Origin: Mariniflexile gromovii
GTDB lineage: Bacteria; Bacteroidota; Bacteroidia; Flavobacteriales; Flavobacteriaceae
DNA length: 64,000 bases
Assembly (NCBI RefSeq): GCF_017814435.1
Contig: NZ_JAGJCB010000002.1
Span: 1 to 64,000 of the forward strand
Reading direction: 5' to 3'
Shown in pieces: positions 44,717-54,398 of this stretch. The notes beneath the pieces are model-generated. The model did not search any database. It saw only the letters and a program-made list of their open reading frames with translations, and had not been told where the DNA came from. Each line of letters opens with the position of its first letter. Position 1 is the first letter of the stretch. The position numbers and the translations under genes are program-made.

Positions 44717-45922
44717 ATGAAAAACTTAAAAGCAATTTTAATTGTTATTCTTGTTGCTACGCTTCAAATTAATGCACAAGATACTGCTACTCCTATTACT
44801 GAAACCCCTAAAAAAGAATGGTTCGAATCTTTTAAAATAAGAGGTTATGCCCAAGTAAGGTATAATGGCTTATTTCAAACAAACCCAGATTTGACCTGCG
44901 AACAATGTGACAAATCTTGGGGTGGTGATAGTCAATTTTTCTTCAGACGTATCCGATTGGTTTTTTACGGACAAATTCATCCAAGAGTATACTTCTACAT
45001 TCAGCCTGATTTTGCAAATGCAACCGGTGGAAATCAACAATTTGGACAAATTCGTGATGCTTATTTTGACCTTGGTTTAGATGCCAAAAACGAATTTCGT
45101 TTCAGAATTGGACAAAGTAAAATTCCATTTGGTTTTGAAAACATGCAATCTAGCCAAAACAGGTTGCCACTAGACCGTAATGATGGTTTAAATAGTGCCG
45201 TAAAAAACGAACGTGATTTAGGGATCTTTTTTTATTGGGCACCTGAAGAAATAAGAAAGCGCTTTTCAATGCTTACCAGAGAAGGCTATAAAGGAACTGG
45301 AGATTATGGTGTTTTTGGATTGGGTATTTATAATGGCCAAACTGCTAACGTTGCCGATTTGAATGATAAAAAGCATGTGGTAGCCCGATTAACTTATCCA
45401 TTTAAAATTGGTTCCCAAATTTTTGAACCAGGAATTCAAGCATACACAGGGCAACATACTATAGATCCTGATGATATATCAGATGGTGTTCAAACAAATG
45501 ATGACAATACATATATAGACCAACGTGTAGGCTTTACAGCTGTTTTATATCCTAAGCCATTTGGTTTTCAAGCTGAATACAATTTTGGTAGAGGCCCTGA
45601 ATTTAATAAAGAAACCCAAGCCATAAGTGTTGAGAAATTACATGGTGGTTATCTTCTATTAAATGCAAAATGCTCGATTAAAGACCAGTTAATCTATCCA
45701 TTTACTCGAATTCAATATTACAATGGTGGCAAAAAACATGAATTAGATGCCAGAAGTTATGAAGTAAAAGAACTAGAATTAGGCGTGGAATGGCAACCTT
45801 ATAAAAACTTTGAAGTTGTGGCTATGTACACCTTTTCAGATAGAACTTATGAAGATTTCATCAATCAAGACAATAACCAAACAGGAAGTTTGTTGCGATT
45901 ACAATTTCAAGTGAACTTTTAA
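44717..45922 (+). CDS. OprO/OprP-like phosphate-selective porin
   Basis: The 401-residue outer-membrane barrel has a signal peptide (MKNLKAILIVILVATLQINAQ) and the OprP-family pattern: SFKIRGYAQVRYNG at the first strand, FFFRRIRLVFYGQIHPRVYFYIQPDF, RIGQSKIPFGFENMQSSQNRLPLDRNDG and the terminal GSLLRLQFQVNF. OprP proteins form trimeric pores selective for phosphate or polyphosphate. It is single-transcribed behind a Pho-type pair and followed by the Pit transporter. Phosphate selectivity is inferred, since the Lys ladder cannot be judged by eye. Confidence 0.85.
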   Translation: MKNLKAILIVILVATLQINAQDTATPITETPKKEWFESFKIRGYAQVRYNGLFQTNPDLTCEQCDKSWGGDSQFFFRRIRLVFYGQIHPRVYFYIQPDFANATGGNQQFGQIRDAYFDLGLDAKNEFRFRIGQSKIPFGFENMQSSQNRLPLDRNDGLNSAVKNERDLGIFFYWAPEEIRKRFSMLTREGYKGTGDYGVFGLGIYNGQTANVADLNDKKHVVARLTYPFKIGSQIFEPGIQAYTGQHTIDPDDISDGVQTNDDNTYIDQRVGFTAVLYPKPFGFQAEYNFGRGPEFNKETQAISVEKLHGGYLLLNAKCSIKDQLIYPFTRIQYYNGGKKHELDARSYEVKELELGVEWQPYKNFEVVAMYTFSDRTYEDFINQDNNQTGSLLRLQFQVNF

Positions 45923-46005
45923 TCCATTAACAATATCTCTTAGCTAAAGAATCAATATATTTAAAATATTATACTAAGTATTTACTGTTTGTGAAATTAA
46001 AAAAT

Positions 46006-46052
46006 ATAACAATTACGTAACTTAGCATCTTGAAATACATTAGATATTTGCA
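46006..46052 (+). promoter_or_regulatory. PHO-box pair upstream of the Pit transporter
   Basis: ATAACAA 46006 and GTAACTT 46017 are 11 bp apart, followed by exactly 23 nt and TTTGCA at 46047-46052. Confidence 0.7.
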
Positions 46053-46067
46053 AACTTATTTTTTATT

Positions 46068-48461
46068 ATGGACAATATTTACTTATTAATGATAGTTGCC
46101 CTAGCGGTATTAGCCATTGCCGATTTAGTGGTGGGTGTAAGCAACGATGCTGTTAACTTTTTAAATTCCGCTATTGGATCTAAGGCTATTTCATTTAAAA
46201 CAATTATGATAGTTGCCAGTATTGGCGTTGCGCTAGGTGCTGTTTTTTCAAGTGGCATGATGGAGGTTGCTAGGTCTGGAATTTTCAACCCTCATGAATT
46301 CATGTTTAATGAAATCATGATTATTTTTATGGCGGTAATGATAACAGACATCCTGTTGTTAGACTTTTTTAATACCGTAGGGATGCCAACTTCTACTACA
46401 GTCTCTATAGTTTTCGAATTATTGGGAGCTTCTGTAGCCATGGCACTTATTAAAATAGGGCACAATGGTGGAAGTTTTTCTGATGTTGTTAACTACATAA
46501 ACACTTCTAAAGCTACCGAAATCATTTTTGGCATCTTATTATCGGTGGTTATTGCCTTTTCTGTGGGTGCAGCGGTTCAATGGGTATCAAGGTTGTTATT
46601 ATCATATAACTATGAAAAACAAGCCAATTGGGTTGGTGCCATTTTTGGTGGTATTGCCATTACATCTATTACCTATTTTATTTTTATGAAAGGTATAGGA
46701 GGAACAACCTATGCCAAACAAAGTTATGATATTATAGGCGGTTCTACCATTAAAGAATTTTTAAGCAATCAAGCACCTTTAATTATTTTTGTAAGTTTAA
46801 TTTTATGGTCATTGCTTTCATATGCTTTAATCTCCTTTGCTAAATTAAATATATACAAAATTGTAATTATTATTGGAACGTTTGCTTTAGCGCTAGCATT
46901 CTCTGGAAACGATTTAGTTAACTTCATAGGTGTACCTATTGCTGGTTGGCAATCTTACACGGCTTGGGCTGGTTCAGGCGTATCTCCTGAAGCCTTTAGC
47001 ATGGGCTTTCTTGCAGATAAAGTTCCTACTCCAACCTTTTTATTGGTTATAGCAGGTTTTGTGATGGTAGCTACTTTATGGCTTTCTAAAAAAGCAAAAT
47101 CGGTAACCGAAACCGAAATCAATTTATCCAGAGAAGGTGATGGTAAAGAACGTTTTGAACCTAACTTTTTATCTCGTGGTTTTGTGAGGTTAGCTGTTGG
47201 AATTTCTGAAATGTCCTCTTATATCCTACCAAAAACTTGGCAAACTAAAATTGATAAACAGTTTGAAAAACCTGTAATTAATTTAGCAAAGTCCAAAACG
47301 CACGAATTACCGGCTTTCGATATGGTACGTGCTGCCGTAAACCTAATGGTTGCTGCTATCCTTATTTCGTTAGCAACCTCAATGAAACTGCCTTTATCAA
47401 CCACATATGTAACATTTATGGTGGCGATGGGTTCCTCTTTAGCCGATAGAGCTTGGGGTGCTGAAAGTGCCGTTTACAGGGTTGCTGGTGTGTTAAATGT
47501 TATTGGTGGTTGGTTTTTTACTGCCATTATAGCCTTTGTTGCTGCTGCAATAATTGCGTACTTATTAAATTGGAACGTTGCCGTTATGGTACCTATTTTA
47601 CTTTTGGTAGCTATCTTCCTATTGGTTAGAAACTATATAGCTCACAGAGAAAAATCGAAAGAAGCTAAAGCTGAAGATAGTTTAACAAAAGCTGAAAGTA
47701 GTTCTATCCAAGGTGTTATTCACGAAAGTGCCAACAATATTGCTAGTGTTGTAAAGCGTGGTAATAAAATATACACCAATGCCATCAATGGATTGGCAAA
47801 ACAAGATTTAGCACTACTGAAAAAGAACAAAAAACAAATCGTGAAATTATCTAGTGAAGTAGATGAATTGCGCGATAATATTTTCTATTTCATTAAAAAT
47901 TTAGATGAATCGAGTCTTGCAGCGAGTAACTTTTACATTCATGTATTGGGATACCTTCAAGACATGACTCAATCTTTAGAATATATTACTAAGGTTAGCC
48001 ACAAACACGTTCAAAACAATCATAAAAAACTTAAATTCAACCAAATAAAAGAATTAAAGGAAGTTGATGAACGTTTTGAAACCTTCTTCAATAACACTCA
48101 AAAAGCTTTTGATTCTAGATCTTTTGAAGAAATTGGTATTATTTTAGGAAGAAAACAAGAGATTTTAGGTTTGGTAACTTCAAAAATCCAAAAACAAGTG
48201 GAACGTACCCGTACAGAAGAATCGAGCCCTAAAAACACAACCTTATATTTTAGTTTATTGTTGGAGACTAAAGATTTACTGAATGCTTCCATGAATCTTT
48301 TAGAAGAATATTATAACGCTCACGATAGTTCTGTTAAACCAGCAACTCCTGTGCAAGCGCCTGCCAAAACAGCAAAACCTGTTAAAACAGCAGAGCCTAA
48401 AGAACCTAAAATAGAGTCGCCATCAAGCGAAACATCAGACTCTTCAGAACCTAAAGAATAA
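46068..48461 (+). CDS. Pit-family inorganic phosphate transporter fused to a PhoU-like domain
   Basis: The 797-residue protein has an N-terminal Pit permease of about 12 helices with the paired PiT signatures (DLVVGVSNDAVNFLNSAIGS at about 20-39 and the second, GNDLVNFIGVPIAGW, near 284). An extended C-terminal cytoplasmic region (about 535-740) is a helical PhoU-like domain (SKESANNIASVVKRGNKIYT...HLQDMTQSLEYITK-type). A disordered P/E/K tail ends it. Pit permeases cotransport phosphate with H+ or Na+. The fused PhoU half would tie uptake to the phosphate signalling state. Confidence 0.88.
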   Translation: MDNIYLLMIVALAVLAIADLVVGVSNDAVNFLNSAIGSKAISFKTIMIVASIGVALGAVFSSGMMEVARSGIFNPHEFMFNEIMIIFMAVMITDILLLDFFNTVGMPTSTTVSIVFELLGASVAMALIKIGHNGGSFSDVVNYINTSKATEIIFGILLSVVIAFSVGAAVQWVSRLLLSYNYEKQANWVGAIFGGIAITSITYFIFMKGIGGTTYAKQSYDIIGGSTIKEFLSNQAPLIIFVSLILWSLLSYALISFAKLNIYKIVIIIGTFALALAFSGNDLVNFIGVPIAGWQSYTAWAGSGVSPEAFSMGFLADKVPTPTFLLVIAGFVMVATLWLSKKAKSVTETEINLSREGDGKERFEPNFLSRGFVRLAVGISEMSSYILPKTWQTKIDKQFEKPVINLAKSKTHELPAFDMVRAAVNLMVAAILISLATSMKLPLSTTYVTFMVAMGSSLADRAWGAESAVYRVAGVLNVIGGWFFTAIIAFVAAAIIAYLLNWNVAVMVPILLLVAIFLLVRNYIAHREKSKEAKAEDSLTKAESSSIQGVIHESANNIASVVKRGNKIYTNAINGLAKQDLALLKKNKKQIVKLSSEVDELRDNIFYFIKNLDESSLAASNFYIHVLGYLQDMTQSLEYITKVSHKHVQNNHKKLKFNQIKELKEVDERFETFFNNTQKAFDSRSFEEIGIILGRKQEILGLVTSKIQKQVERTRTEESSPKNTTLYFSLLLETKDLLNASMNLLEEYYNAHDSSVKPATPVQAPAKTAKPVKTAEPKEPKIESPSSETSDSSEPKE

Positions 48462-48480
48462 CCCCCATAAAGGTTAAATA

Positions 48481-48512
48481 CAAAGCCATCTAAAACCTAG
48501 ATGGCTTTGTTG
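48481..48512 (+). terminator. Terminator after the Pit gene
   Basis: The perfect 12-bp stem CAAAGCCATCTA/TAGATGGCTTTG has a 5-nt loop. A TTG-N18-TACTTTTG promoter for ppnP starts inside its end. Confidence 0.85.
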
Positions 48513-48535
48513 TTTCTATAATTTATTTACTTTTG
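48507..48535 (+). promoter_or_regulatory. Promoter of ppnP (TTG-N18-TACTTTTG)
   Basis: TTG 48507-48509 and TACTTTTG 48528-48535 have an 18-nt spacer, slightly short of the common 19-21. Confidence 0.5.
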
Positions 48536-48556
48536 TATAAATTTAAATAATATACA

Positions 48557-48838
48557 ATGATTACAGCAAATGAGTATTTTGATAGTAATGTAAAATCTTT
48601 AGGCTATACAACAGCTTCCGGAAATTCTACTTTAGGCGTTATGAACCCTGGCGAGTATGAATTTGGAACTTCTAAGCACGAAACCATGCGTGTTATTGAA
48701 GGTGAAATGACTGTTAAGTTACCTGGAAGCACCGAGTGGGTTACTTATAAAGCTGGTGAAGCTTACGAAATAGATGCTAACGAAAAATTTCAAGTTAAAG
48801 TATCTACACAAACATCATATTTATGTCAGTATAAATAA
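48557..48838 (+). CDS. ppnP: Pyrimidine/purine nucleoside phosphorylase PpnP
   Basis: The 93-residue cupin-fold protein of the PpnP (formerly DUF1255) family phosphorolyses uridine, thymidine, inosine and guanosine. GVMNPGEYEFGTSKHETMRVIEGEMTVKLPGS is the family core. It is a full-length single domain. It is flanked by its own terminator and stands between the phosphate cluster and nrdA. Confidence 0.93.
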   Translation: MITANEYFDSNVKSLGYTTASGNSTLGVMNPGEYEFGTSKHETMRVIEGEMTVKLPGSTEWVTYKAGEAYEIDANEKFQVKVSTQTSYLCQYK

Positions 48839-48860
48839 GAGTACTGATCTTATTCAAAAC

Positions 48861-48892
48861 AAAAAAAGCACCTCAATCGAGGTGCTTTTTTA
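48861..48892. terminator. Bidirectional terminator between ppnP and nrdA
   Basis: The stem GCACCTC/GAGGTGC is flanked by A7 and T6, serving both converging genes. Confidence 0.9.
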
Positions 48893-48950
48893 TAACACTT
48901 AACTTAAAATTTCTTTCGAATACTATAAGTTCAAATTTGGGGCAAAATTA

Positions 48951-51431
48951 TTAAGACCCGCACATTAAGCAATCGTCCCCCTCTGCTGCTTTAGCTTGGG
49001 CTATTAAAGCTTTCATTTCCTCGGCTGTCATAGGTTCAACCTCAGCTGCTTGCTTTTGTTTTGCAAATGTAGCGGCATTCTTTTCTGCTATATGTTTTTT
49101 CTGTTCTTGCTGTTCAGCCACATTGTTAACCTCAACCGTTTCTGCAACGGGTTCTTCCATTTTCGTGGTTTGCAAAGTAAACTTAATAGCATCTACAGCA
49201 CTCTTAGTACGTAAATAGTACATACCAGTTTTTAAGCCACTTTTCCAAGCATAAAAGTGCATAGAGGTTAATTTAGCCATGGTTGCGCCTTCCATAAATA
49301 GGTTAAGCGACTGTGACTGATCGATAAAGTACCCACGTTGGCGACTCATATCAATAATGTCTTTCATACTTAGTTCCCAAACAGTTTTGTAAAGCTCTTT
49401 TATATCTTGTGGAATGATATCGATACCTTGTACCGAACCATTGGCTCTCATGATTTCTTGTTTTAAATTATCGTTCCATAAACCTAAATCTACTAAATCT
49501 TCCAATAAATGTTTATTAACGATGATAAACTCACCAGATAATACACGACGTGTGTATATGTTTGATGTATAAGGCTCAAAACACTCATTATTACCAAGAA
49601 TTTGAGATGTGGAGGCTGTTGGCATTGGCGCCACTAAAAGCGAGTTACGTACACCGTGTTTCAATACTTGTTTACGTAATTTATCCCACTCCCACATGCC
49701 GCTTAATTCTTCATCTTTCAAGTTCCAAAGATTGTGTTGGAACTGGCCTTTGCTAATTGGAGAATCTTCATAAGTTTGGTATGGGCCATCGGCCTTAGCT
49801 TCTTCCATACTAGCGGTAACCGCAGCGAAATAAAGCGTTTCAAAAATATCTTGGTTTAATTTTTTTGCTTCATCACTTGTAAAAGGCATACGCAATTGAA
49901 TGAACGTATCTGCCAACCCTTGCACCCCTAATCCAATAGGACGGTGGCGCATATTTGAGTTTTCAGCTTCTTTTACCGGATAGTAATTTCTATCAATAAC
50001 ACGGTTTAAGTTTTTGGTTACGCGTTTTGTGATACGGAACAATTCTTTATGGTCGAACTCACCATTTTTAACAAACATTGGTAACGCAATAGAAGCCAAA
50101 TTACATACAGCAACTTCATCTGGCGATGTGTACTCTAATATTTCTGTACATAAGTTAGATGAACGGATGGTTCCTAAATTTTGTTGGTTTGATTTGCGGT
50201 TGGCCGCATCTTTATACAACATATAAGGTGTGCCGGTTTCAATTTGAGATTCTAATATTTTCTCCCAAAGTTCGCGGGCCTTTATGGTTTTTCTACCTTT
50301 ATTTTCACTTTCGTACTTTAAATACAGGGCTTCAAACGCTTCACTATGCACCTCATCTAAACCTGGGCATTCGTTAGGGCACATGAGGGTCCATTTTCCA
50401 TCTTCTTCAACACGTTTCATGAACAAATCTGAAATCCACATCGCATAAAACAAATCGCGTGCACGCATTTCTTCTTTACCATGGTTCTTCTTTAAATCTA
50501 AGAAATCCATAATATCAGCATGCCATGTTTCAATATACATAGCGAAACTTCCTTTACGCTTTCCGCCACCTTGGTCTACATAACGTGCCGTATCGTTAAA
50601 TACTTTAAGCATGGGTACAATACCATTACTTGTTCCATTAGTGCCTGCAATATAACTTCCCGTAGCACGAATGTTATGAATTGCCAATCCAATACCACCT
50701 GCAGATTGCGATATTTTGGCTGTTTGTTTTAAGGTATCATATATACCATCAATACTATCATCTTTCATGGTTAACAAGAAACAAGATGACATTTGTGGTT
50801 TTGGTGTTCCTGAATTGAAAAGGGTTGGTGTAGCGTGTGTAAAATATTTTTTAGACATCAACTCATAGGTTTCAATAACCGAATCCAAATCGTCTAAATG
50901 AATACCAACGGCAACACGCATTAACATGTGCTGCGGACGTTCAGCTATTTTACCATCAAGTTTTAATAAATATGAACGCTCTAAGGTTTTAAACCCAAAA
51001 TAATCATAACCAAAATCGCGGTTATAGATAATGTTTGAATCTAAAACATCTTTGTTTTTCATTATTACCTCATAAACATCATCAGCTAAAAGTGGTGCAT
51101 TTTTGCCTGTTCTTGGGTTTACATAGGTGTAAAGGTCGTGCATAACCTCACTAAACGTCTTCTTCGTGTTTTTATGTAAGTTAGAAACAGAAATTCTAGC
51201 CGCTAGTTTTGCATAATCTGGATGCGTGGTTGTCATGGTTGCAGCAATTTCAGCAGCTAAATTATCAAGTTCGCTAGTGGTTACACCATCGTACAAGCCT
51301 TCAATTACACGCATAGTTACTTTTAATGGGTCTACCAATTCGTTTAACCCGTAACATAATTTACGCACCCTTGCGGTGATTTTGTCGAACATTACCTGTT
51401 CTTTTCTGCCGTCTCTTTTTACTACATACAT
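48951..51431 (-). CDS. nrdA: Ribonucleoside-diphosphate reductase, large subunit (class Ia)
   Basis: The 826-residue catalytic subunit makes dNDPs. An ATP-cone allosteric domain ([17 protein letters not shown]) precedes the ten-stranded barrel. Catalytic Cys217 lies in [15 protein letters not shown], and the NLCTEILEY segment carries the other active-site residues. The C-terminus ends in DCLMCGS, the shuttle Cys pair. An E/Q/A-rich linker about 60 residues long before the tail is longer than usual. It lies behind nrdB on the same strand, 224 nt apart. Confidence 0.96.
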   Translation of the reverse strand: MYVVKRDGRKEQVMFDKITARVRKLCYGLNELVDPLKVTMRVIEGLYDGVTTSELDNLAAEIAATMTTTHPDYAKLAARISVSNLHKNTKKTFSEVMHDLYTYVNPRTGKNAPLLADDVYEVIMKNKDVLDSNIIYNRDFGYDYFGFKTLERSYLLKLDGKIAERPQHMLMRVAVGIHLDDLDSVIETYELMSKKYFTHATPTLFNSGTPKPQMSSCFLLTMKDDSIDGIYDTLKQTAKISQSAGGIGLAIHNIRATGSYIAGTNGTSNGIVPMLKVFNDTARYVDQGGGKRKGSFAMYIETWHADIMDFLDLKKNHGKEEMRARDLFYAMWISDLFMKRVEEDGKWTLMCPNECPGLDEVHSEAFEALYLKYESENKGRKTIKARELWEKILESQIETGTPYMLYKDAANRKSNQQNLGTIRSSNLCTEILEYTSPDEVAVCNLASIALPMFVKNGEFDHKELFRITKRVTKNLNRVIDRNYYPVKEAENSNMRHRPIGLGVQGLADTFIQLRMPFTSDEAKKLNQDIFETLYFAAVTASMEEAKADGPYQTYEDSPISKGQFQHNLWNLKDEELSGMWEWDKLRKQVLKHGVRNSLLVAPMPTASTSQILGNNECFEPYTSNIYTRRVLSGEFIIVNKHLLEDLVDLGLWNDNLKQEIMRANGSVQGIDIIPQDIKELYKTVWELSMKDIIDMSRQRGYFIDQSQSLNLFMEGATMAKLTSMHFYAWKSGLKTGMYYLRTKSAVDAIKFTLQTTKMEEPVAETVEVNNVAEQQEQKKHIAEKNAATFAKQKQAAEVEPMTAEEMKALIAQAKAAEGDDCLMCGS

Positions 51432-51563
51432 ACTTTACACTTTTTTTAAGTTCTTCTGATACACCTTCAGAAAAATGGTTAGTTGATTATTCCAAATACT
51501 GAACTAATTAACAATTAGTTTAATACTTAGTTGGTTTAGTTGGATTAATAAAATTTATTTGTT

Positions 51564-51605
51564 TTCTCATTTTACTGAAACCAGTTCAGCGAAAGGGCAT
51601 GAGAA
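51564..51605 (-). ncRNA. Nested hairpin between nrdB and nrdA (RNA element)
   Basis: Outer stem TTCTCAT/ATGAGAA (51564-51570, 51599-51605) encloses CTGAA-x5-TTCAG (51575-51579, 51585-51589). It lies 130 nt before nrdA in the shared gap, a good place for a leader element, but no known riboswitch family was recognised. Confidence 0.35.
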
Positions 51606-51655
51606 CAACTCCTTTATTACTAATAGAAAGTTTATCTTTTGTTTGATTTCAATAA

Positions 51656-52636
51656 TTAAAAATCGGCATCAAAAGTAAATTTATCTTTGTCTTCTTCTTT
51701 GTTAAGAACACCTGCTTTTTGGTATTCAGACACTCGTTTTTCAAAGAAATTGGTTTTTCCTTGCAACGAAATCATATCCATAAAATCGAATGGATTGGCG
51801 GTATTGTATTCTTTATCGCAACCTAGTTCAAACAACAATCTATCGGTTACAAACTCTAAATATTGAGACATTAATTTGGCATTCATACCAATTAAACTAG
51901 CTGGTAATGATTCGGTTATAAATTCACGCTCAATATCCAAGGCTTCAACCAAAATTTCTCTAATTCTAGCTTTTGGCACTTTGTTTACCAAATGTTTGTT
52001 GTGTAAGTGCACAGCAAAGTCGCAGTGTACACCTTCATCACGAGAAATCAATTCGTTTGAGAATGTTAATCCAGGCATTAAACCTCTTTTCTTTAACCAG
52101 AAAATAGAACAAAATGCTCCTGAAAAGAAAATACCCTCAACCGCTGCAAACGCAATTAAACGCTCTGCAAAACTTGGAGATTCAATCCATTTTAAAGCCC
52201 AATCCGCTTTTTTCTTAATAGCAGGAAAGTTCTCTAAAGCATTAAACAATAAGTCTTTTTCTTTTTCGTCTTTTACGTAAGTATCAATTAAAAGCGAGTA
52301 GGTTTCACTGTGGATGTTTTCCATCATAATTTGAAATCCATAAAAGAATTTCGCTTCACTATATTGTACTTCGCTTACAAAATTTTCAGCTAAATTTTCA
52401 TTTACAATACCATCGCTCGCTGCAAAAAACGCTAAAATGTGTTTGATGAAATAACGCTCATCATCATTTAATTTGTTTTTCCAGTCGGTAAGGTCTTGAT
52501 GTAAATCTATTTCTTCTGCAGTCCAAAAACTTGCCTCCGATTTTTTATACCATTCCCAAATATCATGATGTTCAATTGGAAAAATAACAAAACGATTTTT
52601 GTTTTGTTGTAAAATGGGTTCGATAGCCTGAGACAT
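51656..52636 (-). CDS. nrdB: Ribonucleoside-diphosphate reductase, small subunit
   Basis: The 326-residue diiron-tyrosyl subunit supports NrdA. It contains a ferritin-like bundle with Glu/His iron ligands in [22 protein letters not shown], and the later [15 protein letters not shown] gives E-x2-H. The C-terminal tail ends DKFTFDADF, which docks to NrdA. It is transcribed with nrdA. Confidence 0.95.
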   Translation of the reverse strand: MSQAIEPILQQNKNRFVIFPIEHHDIWEWYKKSEASFWTAEEIDLHQDLTDWKNKLNDDERYFIKHILAFFAASDGIVNENLAENFVSEVQYSEAKFFYGFQIMMENIHSETYSLLIDTYVKDEKEKDLLFNALENFPAIKKKADWALKWIESPSFAERLIAFAAVEGIFFSGAFCSIFWLKKRGLMPGLTFSNELISRDEGVHCDFAVHLHNKHLVNKVPKARIREILVEALDIEREFITESLPASLIGMNAKLMSQYLEFVTDRLLFELGCDKEYNTANPFDFMDMISLQGKTNFFEKRVSEYQKAGVLNKEEDKDKFTFDADF

Positions 52637-52921
52637 TGTTGTTTGTGTTTATAATTTATGTTAGACGAAAAATTTGTCAATTTTAGGAACAACAAAGATT
52701 CAAAAATCATGTTAAAAATGAAAGGTTTAGTTATAAACATTGTTAGGAAGTTTTTAACAATTACCAAAAACGCTTAGGATGAGAAGTTTACAAATTAAAA
52801 AGGTTAATAAATTGAAAAACAATTATTTGCGTTTTTTAAAAAACCAAAAAGTTTGCAGAAAAAATATAGTTTTTAAATTTTAAATCCCTTATTTTAAAGG
52901 TGTTTTAAGGGTTTTTTTAAG
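52637..52921. other. 285-nt AT-rich gap
   Basis: The region upstream of nrdB holds nothing recognisable beyond an AT-rich promoter area. No NrdR box or gene was found. Confidence 0.5.
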
Positions 52922-53488
52922 TTATAAATCTTTGTTAGCAACCTTTTCCAATTCGGCATACCAGTCGGCTCCAAATTTTCTAATCAAAGCTTCTTTTACA
53001 AATTTGTAAACAGGAATTTGCAATTCCTTTCCGAGGGTGCAAGCATCGTCGCAAATTTCCCATTTGTGGTAATTGACCGCAGAAAATTCGGTATAATCTT
53101 GTACTCTTATAGGATATAAATGGCAAGAAACAGGTTTTTTCCAAGAAATTTCACCTTGGTTATAAGCCTCTTCAATGGCACAAAGGGCCACTTTTTTTTC
53201 ATCAAAAATAACATAGGCACAATCGGCACCATTAATTAAAGGAGTTTCTAAATCGCCATTTTCAGAAGTTACATATACCCCTTGGTCTTCTATGGCCTTG
53301 ATGCCTTCCTTTCTTAAAAAAGGTTTCACTTTAGGATAAATTTCTTTTAAAATATCAGCTTCTTCTTTCTCTAAAGGCGCGCCGGCATCACCATCAATAC
53401 AACAAGCACCTTTACATGCCGATAGATTGCACAAAAAATCCTTTTCTATAATCTCTTCTGAAACGATGGTTTTACCTAACTGAAACAT
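52922..53488 (-). CDS. DUF3109 cysteine-rich protein (YkgJ-like)
   Basis: The 188-residue protein of the DUF3109/CxxCxxCC zinc-iron family has the cluster CNLSACKGACC near residues 21-31 and further Cys in GADCAYV, VALCAIE and EICDDACTLG, plus the SCHLYPIRV segment typical of YkgJ-type zinc/iron chelating proteins. Function is unknown. It shares a divergent upstream region with marC. Confidence 0.85.
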   Translation of the reverse strand: MFQLGKTIVSEEIIEKDFLCNLSACKGACCIDGDAGAPLEKEEADILKEIYPKVKPFLRKEGIKAIEDQGVYVTSENGDLETPLINGADCAYVIFDEKKVALCAIEEAYNQGEISWKKPVSCHLYPIRVQDYTEFSAVNYHKWEICDDACTLGKELQIPVYKFVKEALIRKFGADWYAELEKVANKDL

Positions 53489-53596
53489 ATTCTTAATTAT
53501 CTGATAAGGCGCAAAAATAACTAAACTTTAGCGTTTAATACCCTAAATATTGTGTACAATCCTATACTTTTGCAACAAAATATTAAAAGCACACAC

Positions 53597-54184
53597 ATGC
53601 AACTTAATTTTAAAGAGATATTTACTGCTTTTATGGTATTATTTGCCGTGGTTGATATTGTTGGCAATATTCCTATTATAATTGATTTACGGAAAAAAGT
53701 AGGCCATATTAATAGTAGAAAAGCTGCTATTATTTCTGGAGTTATCATGATATCATTTCTGTTTCTAGGAAATAGCATTTTAAAACTTATTGGTATTGAT
53801 GTTAACTCGTTTGCCGTGGCCGGATCGTTTATTTTATTTTTTATTGCTTTAGAAATGATTTTAGGCATTACACTCTATAAACATGAAGAATACACTTCTG
53901 ATACCGCTTCGGTATTTCCATTAGCTTTTCCACTTATTGCAGGTCCTGGTAGTTTAACAACCTTACTTTCATTAAGAGCTGAGTTTAAAATTGAAAACAT
54001 TATAATTGCCATTGTTTTAAACGTAATTGTTATTTTTATTGTTTTAAAAACCTCTAAAACCATCGAGCGTTTTTTAGGAGCAAACGGTATTAGTATTGTT
54101 AGAAAAGTGTTTGGCGTGGTACTATTGGCCATTGCCGTTAAGCTGTTCGCCCATAATATTAAAGCATTATTTGAAATTATTTAA
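53597..54184 (+). CDS. MarC-family integral membrane protein
   Basis: From ATG 53597 the protein has 195 residues and six helices: FKEIFTAFMVLFAVVDIVGNIPIII, KAAIISGVIMISFLFLGNSIL, and the FPLAFPLIAGPGSLTTLL signature of MarC (UPF0056). The function is unclear; the multiple-antibiotic-resistance name is historical. The earlier ATG-like frame from 53552 is not needed, and an exact TACTTTTG at 53565-53572 overlaps it, supporting the later start. The next two genes follow closely. Confidence 0.88.
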   Translation: MQLNFKEIFTAFMVLFAVVDIVGNIPIIIDLRKKVGHINSRKAAIISGVIMISFLFLGNSILKLIGIDVNSFAVAGSFILFFIALEMILGITLYKHEEYTSDTASVFPLAFPLIAGPGSLTTLLSLRAEFKIENIIIAIVLNVIVIFIVLKTSKTIERFLGANGISIVRKVFGVVLLAIAVKLFAHNIKALFEII

Positions 54185-54194
54185 TTTTTAAAAA

Positions 54195-54398
54195 ATGAAA
54201 ATCGCAACCATTGTAATTAGCGTATTGGCTCTAGCTCTTATCATCTTCAACGCTACTCAAATAAATTTTGATACGCCTTTTGAAGGTGAAAGCATGATAG
54301 CCCTAATAACTATTTTGGCAGCACTTTGCGCCATAGTAATGATGCAAATTTTAAGAATTTCTAAACGTATAGAAGCAAAAGTAAAAGGTCGTCGCTAA
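54195..54398 (+). CDS. Small two-helix membrane protein, unknown
   Basis: The 67-residue protein has helices at about 4-22 (IATIVISVLALALIIFNATQ) and 35-53 (IALITILAALCAIVMMQIL), and a basic tail KRIEAKVKGRR. It lies 10 nt after marC and its stop overlaps the next start by one base, so the three form one operon. No family was recognised. Confidence 0.75.
   Translation: MKIATIVISVLALALIIFNATQINFDTPFEGESMIALITILAALCAIVMMQILRISKRIEAKVKGRR

Noticed and set aside
52637-52921. NrdR boxes upstream of nrdB
   Set aside because: No pair of the ACAC-rich palindromes was seen.
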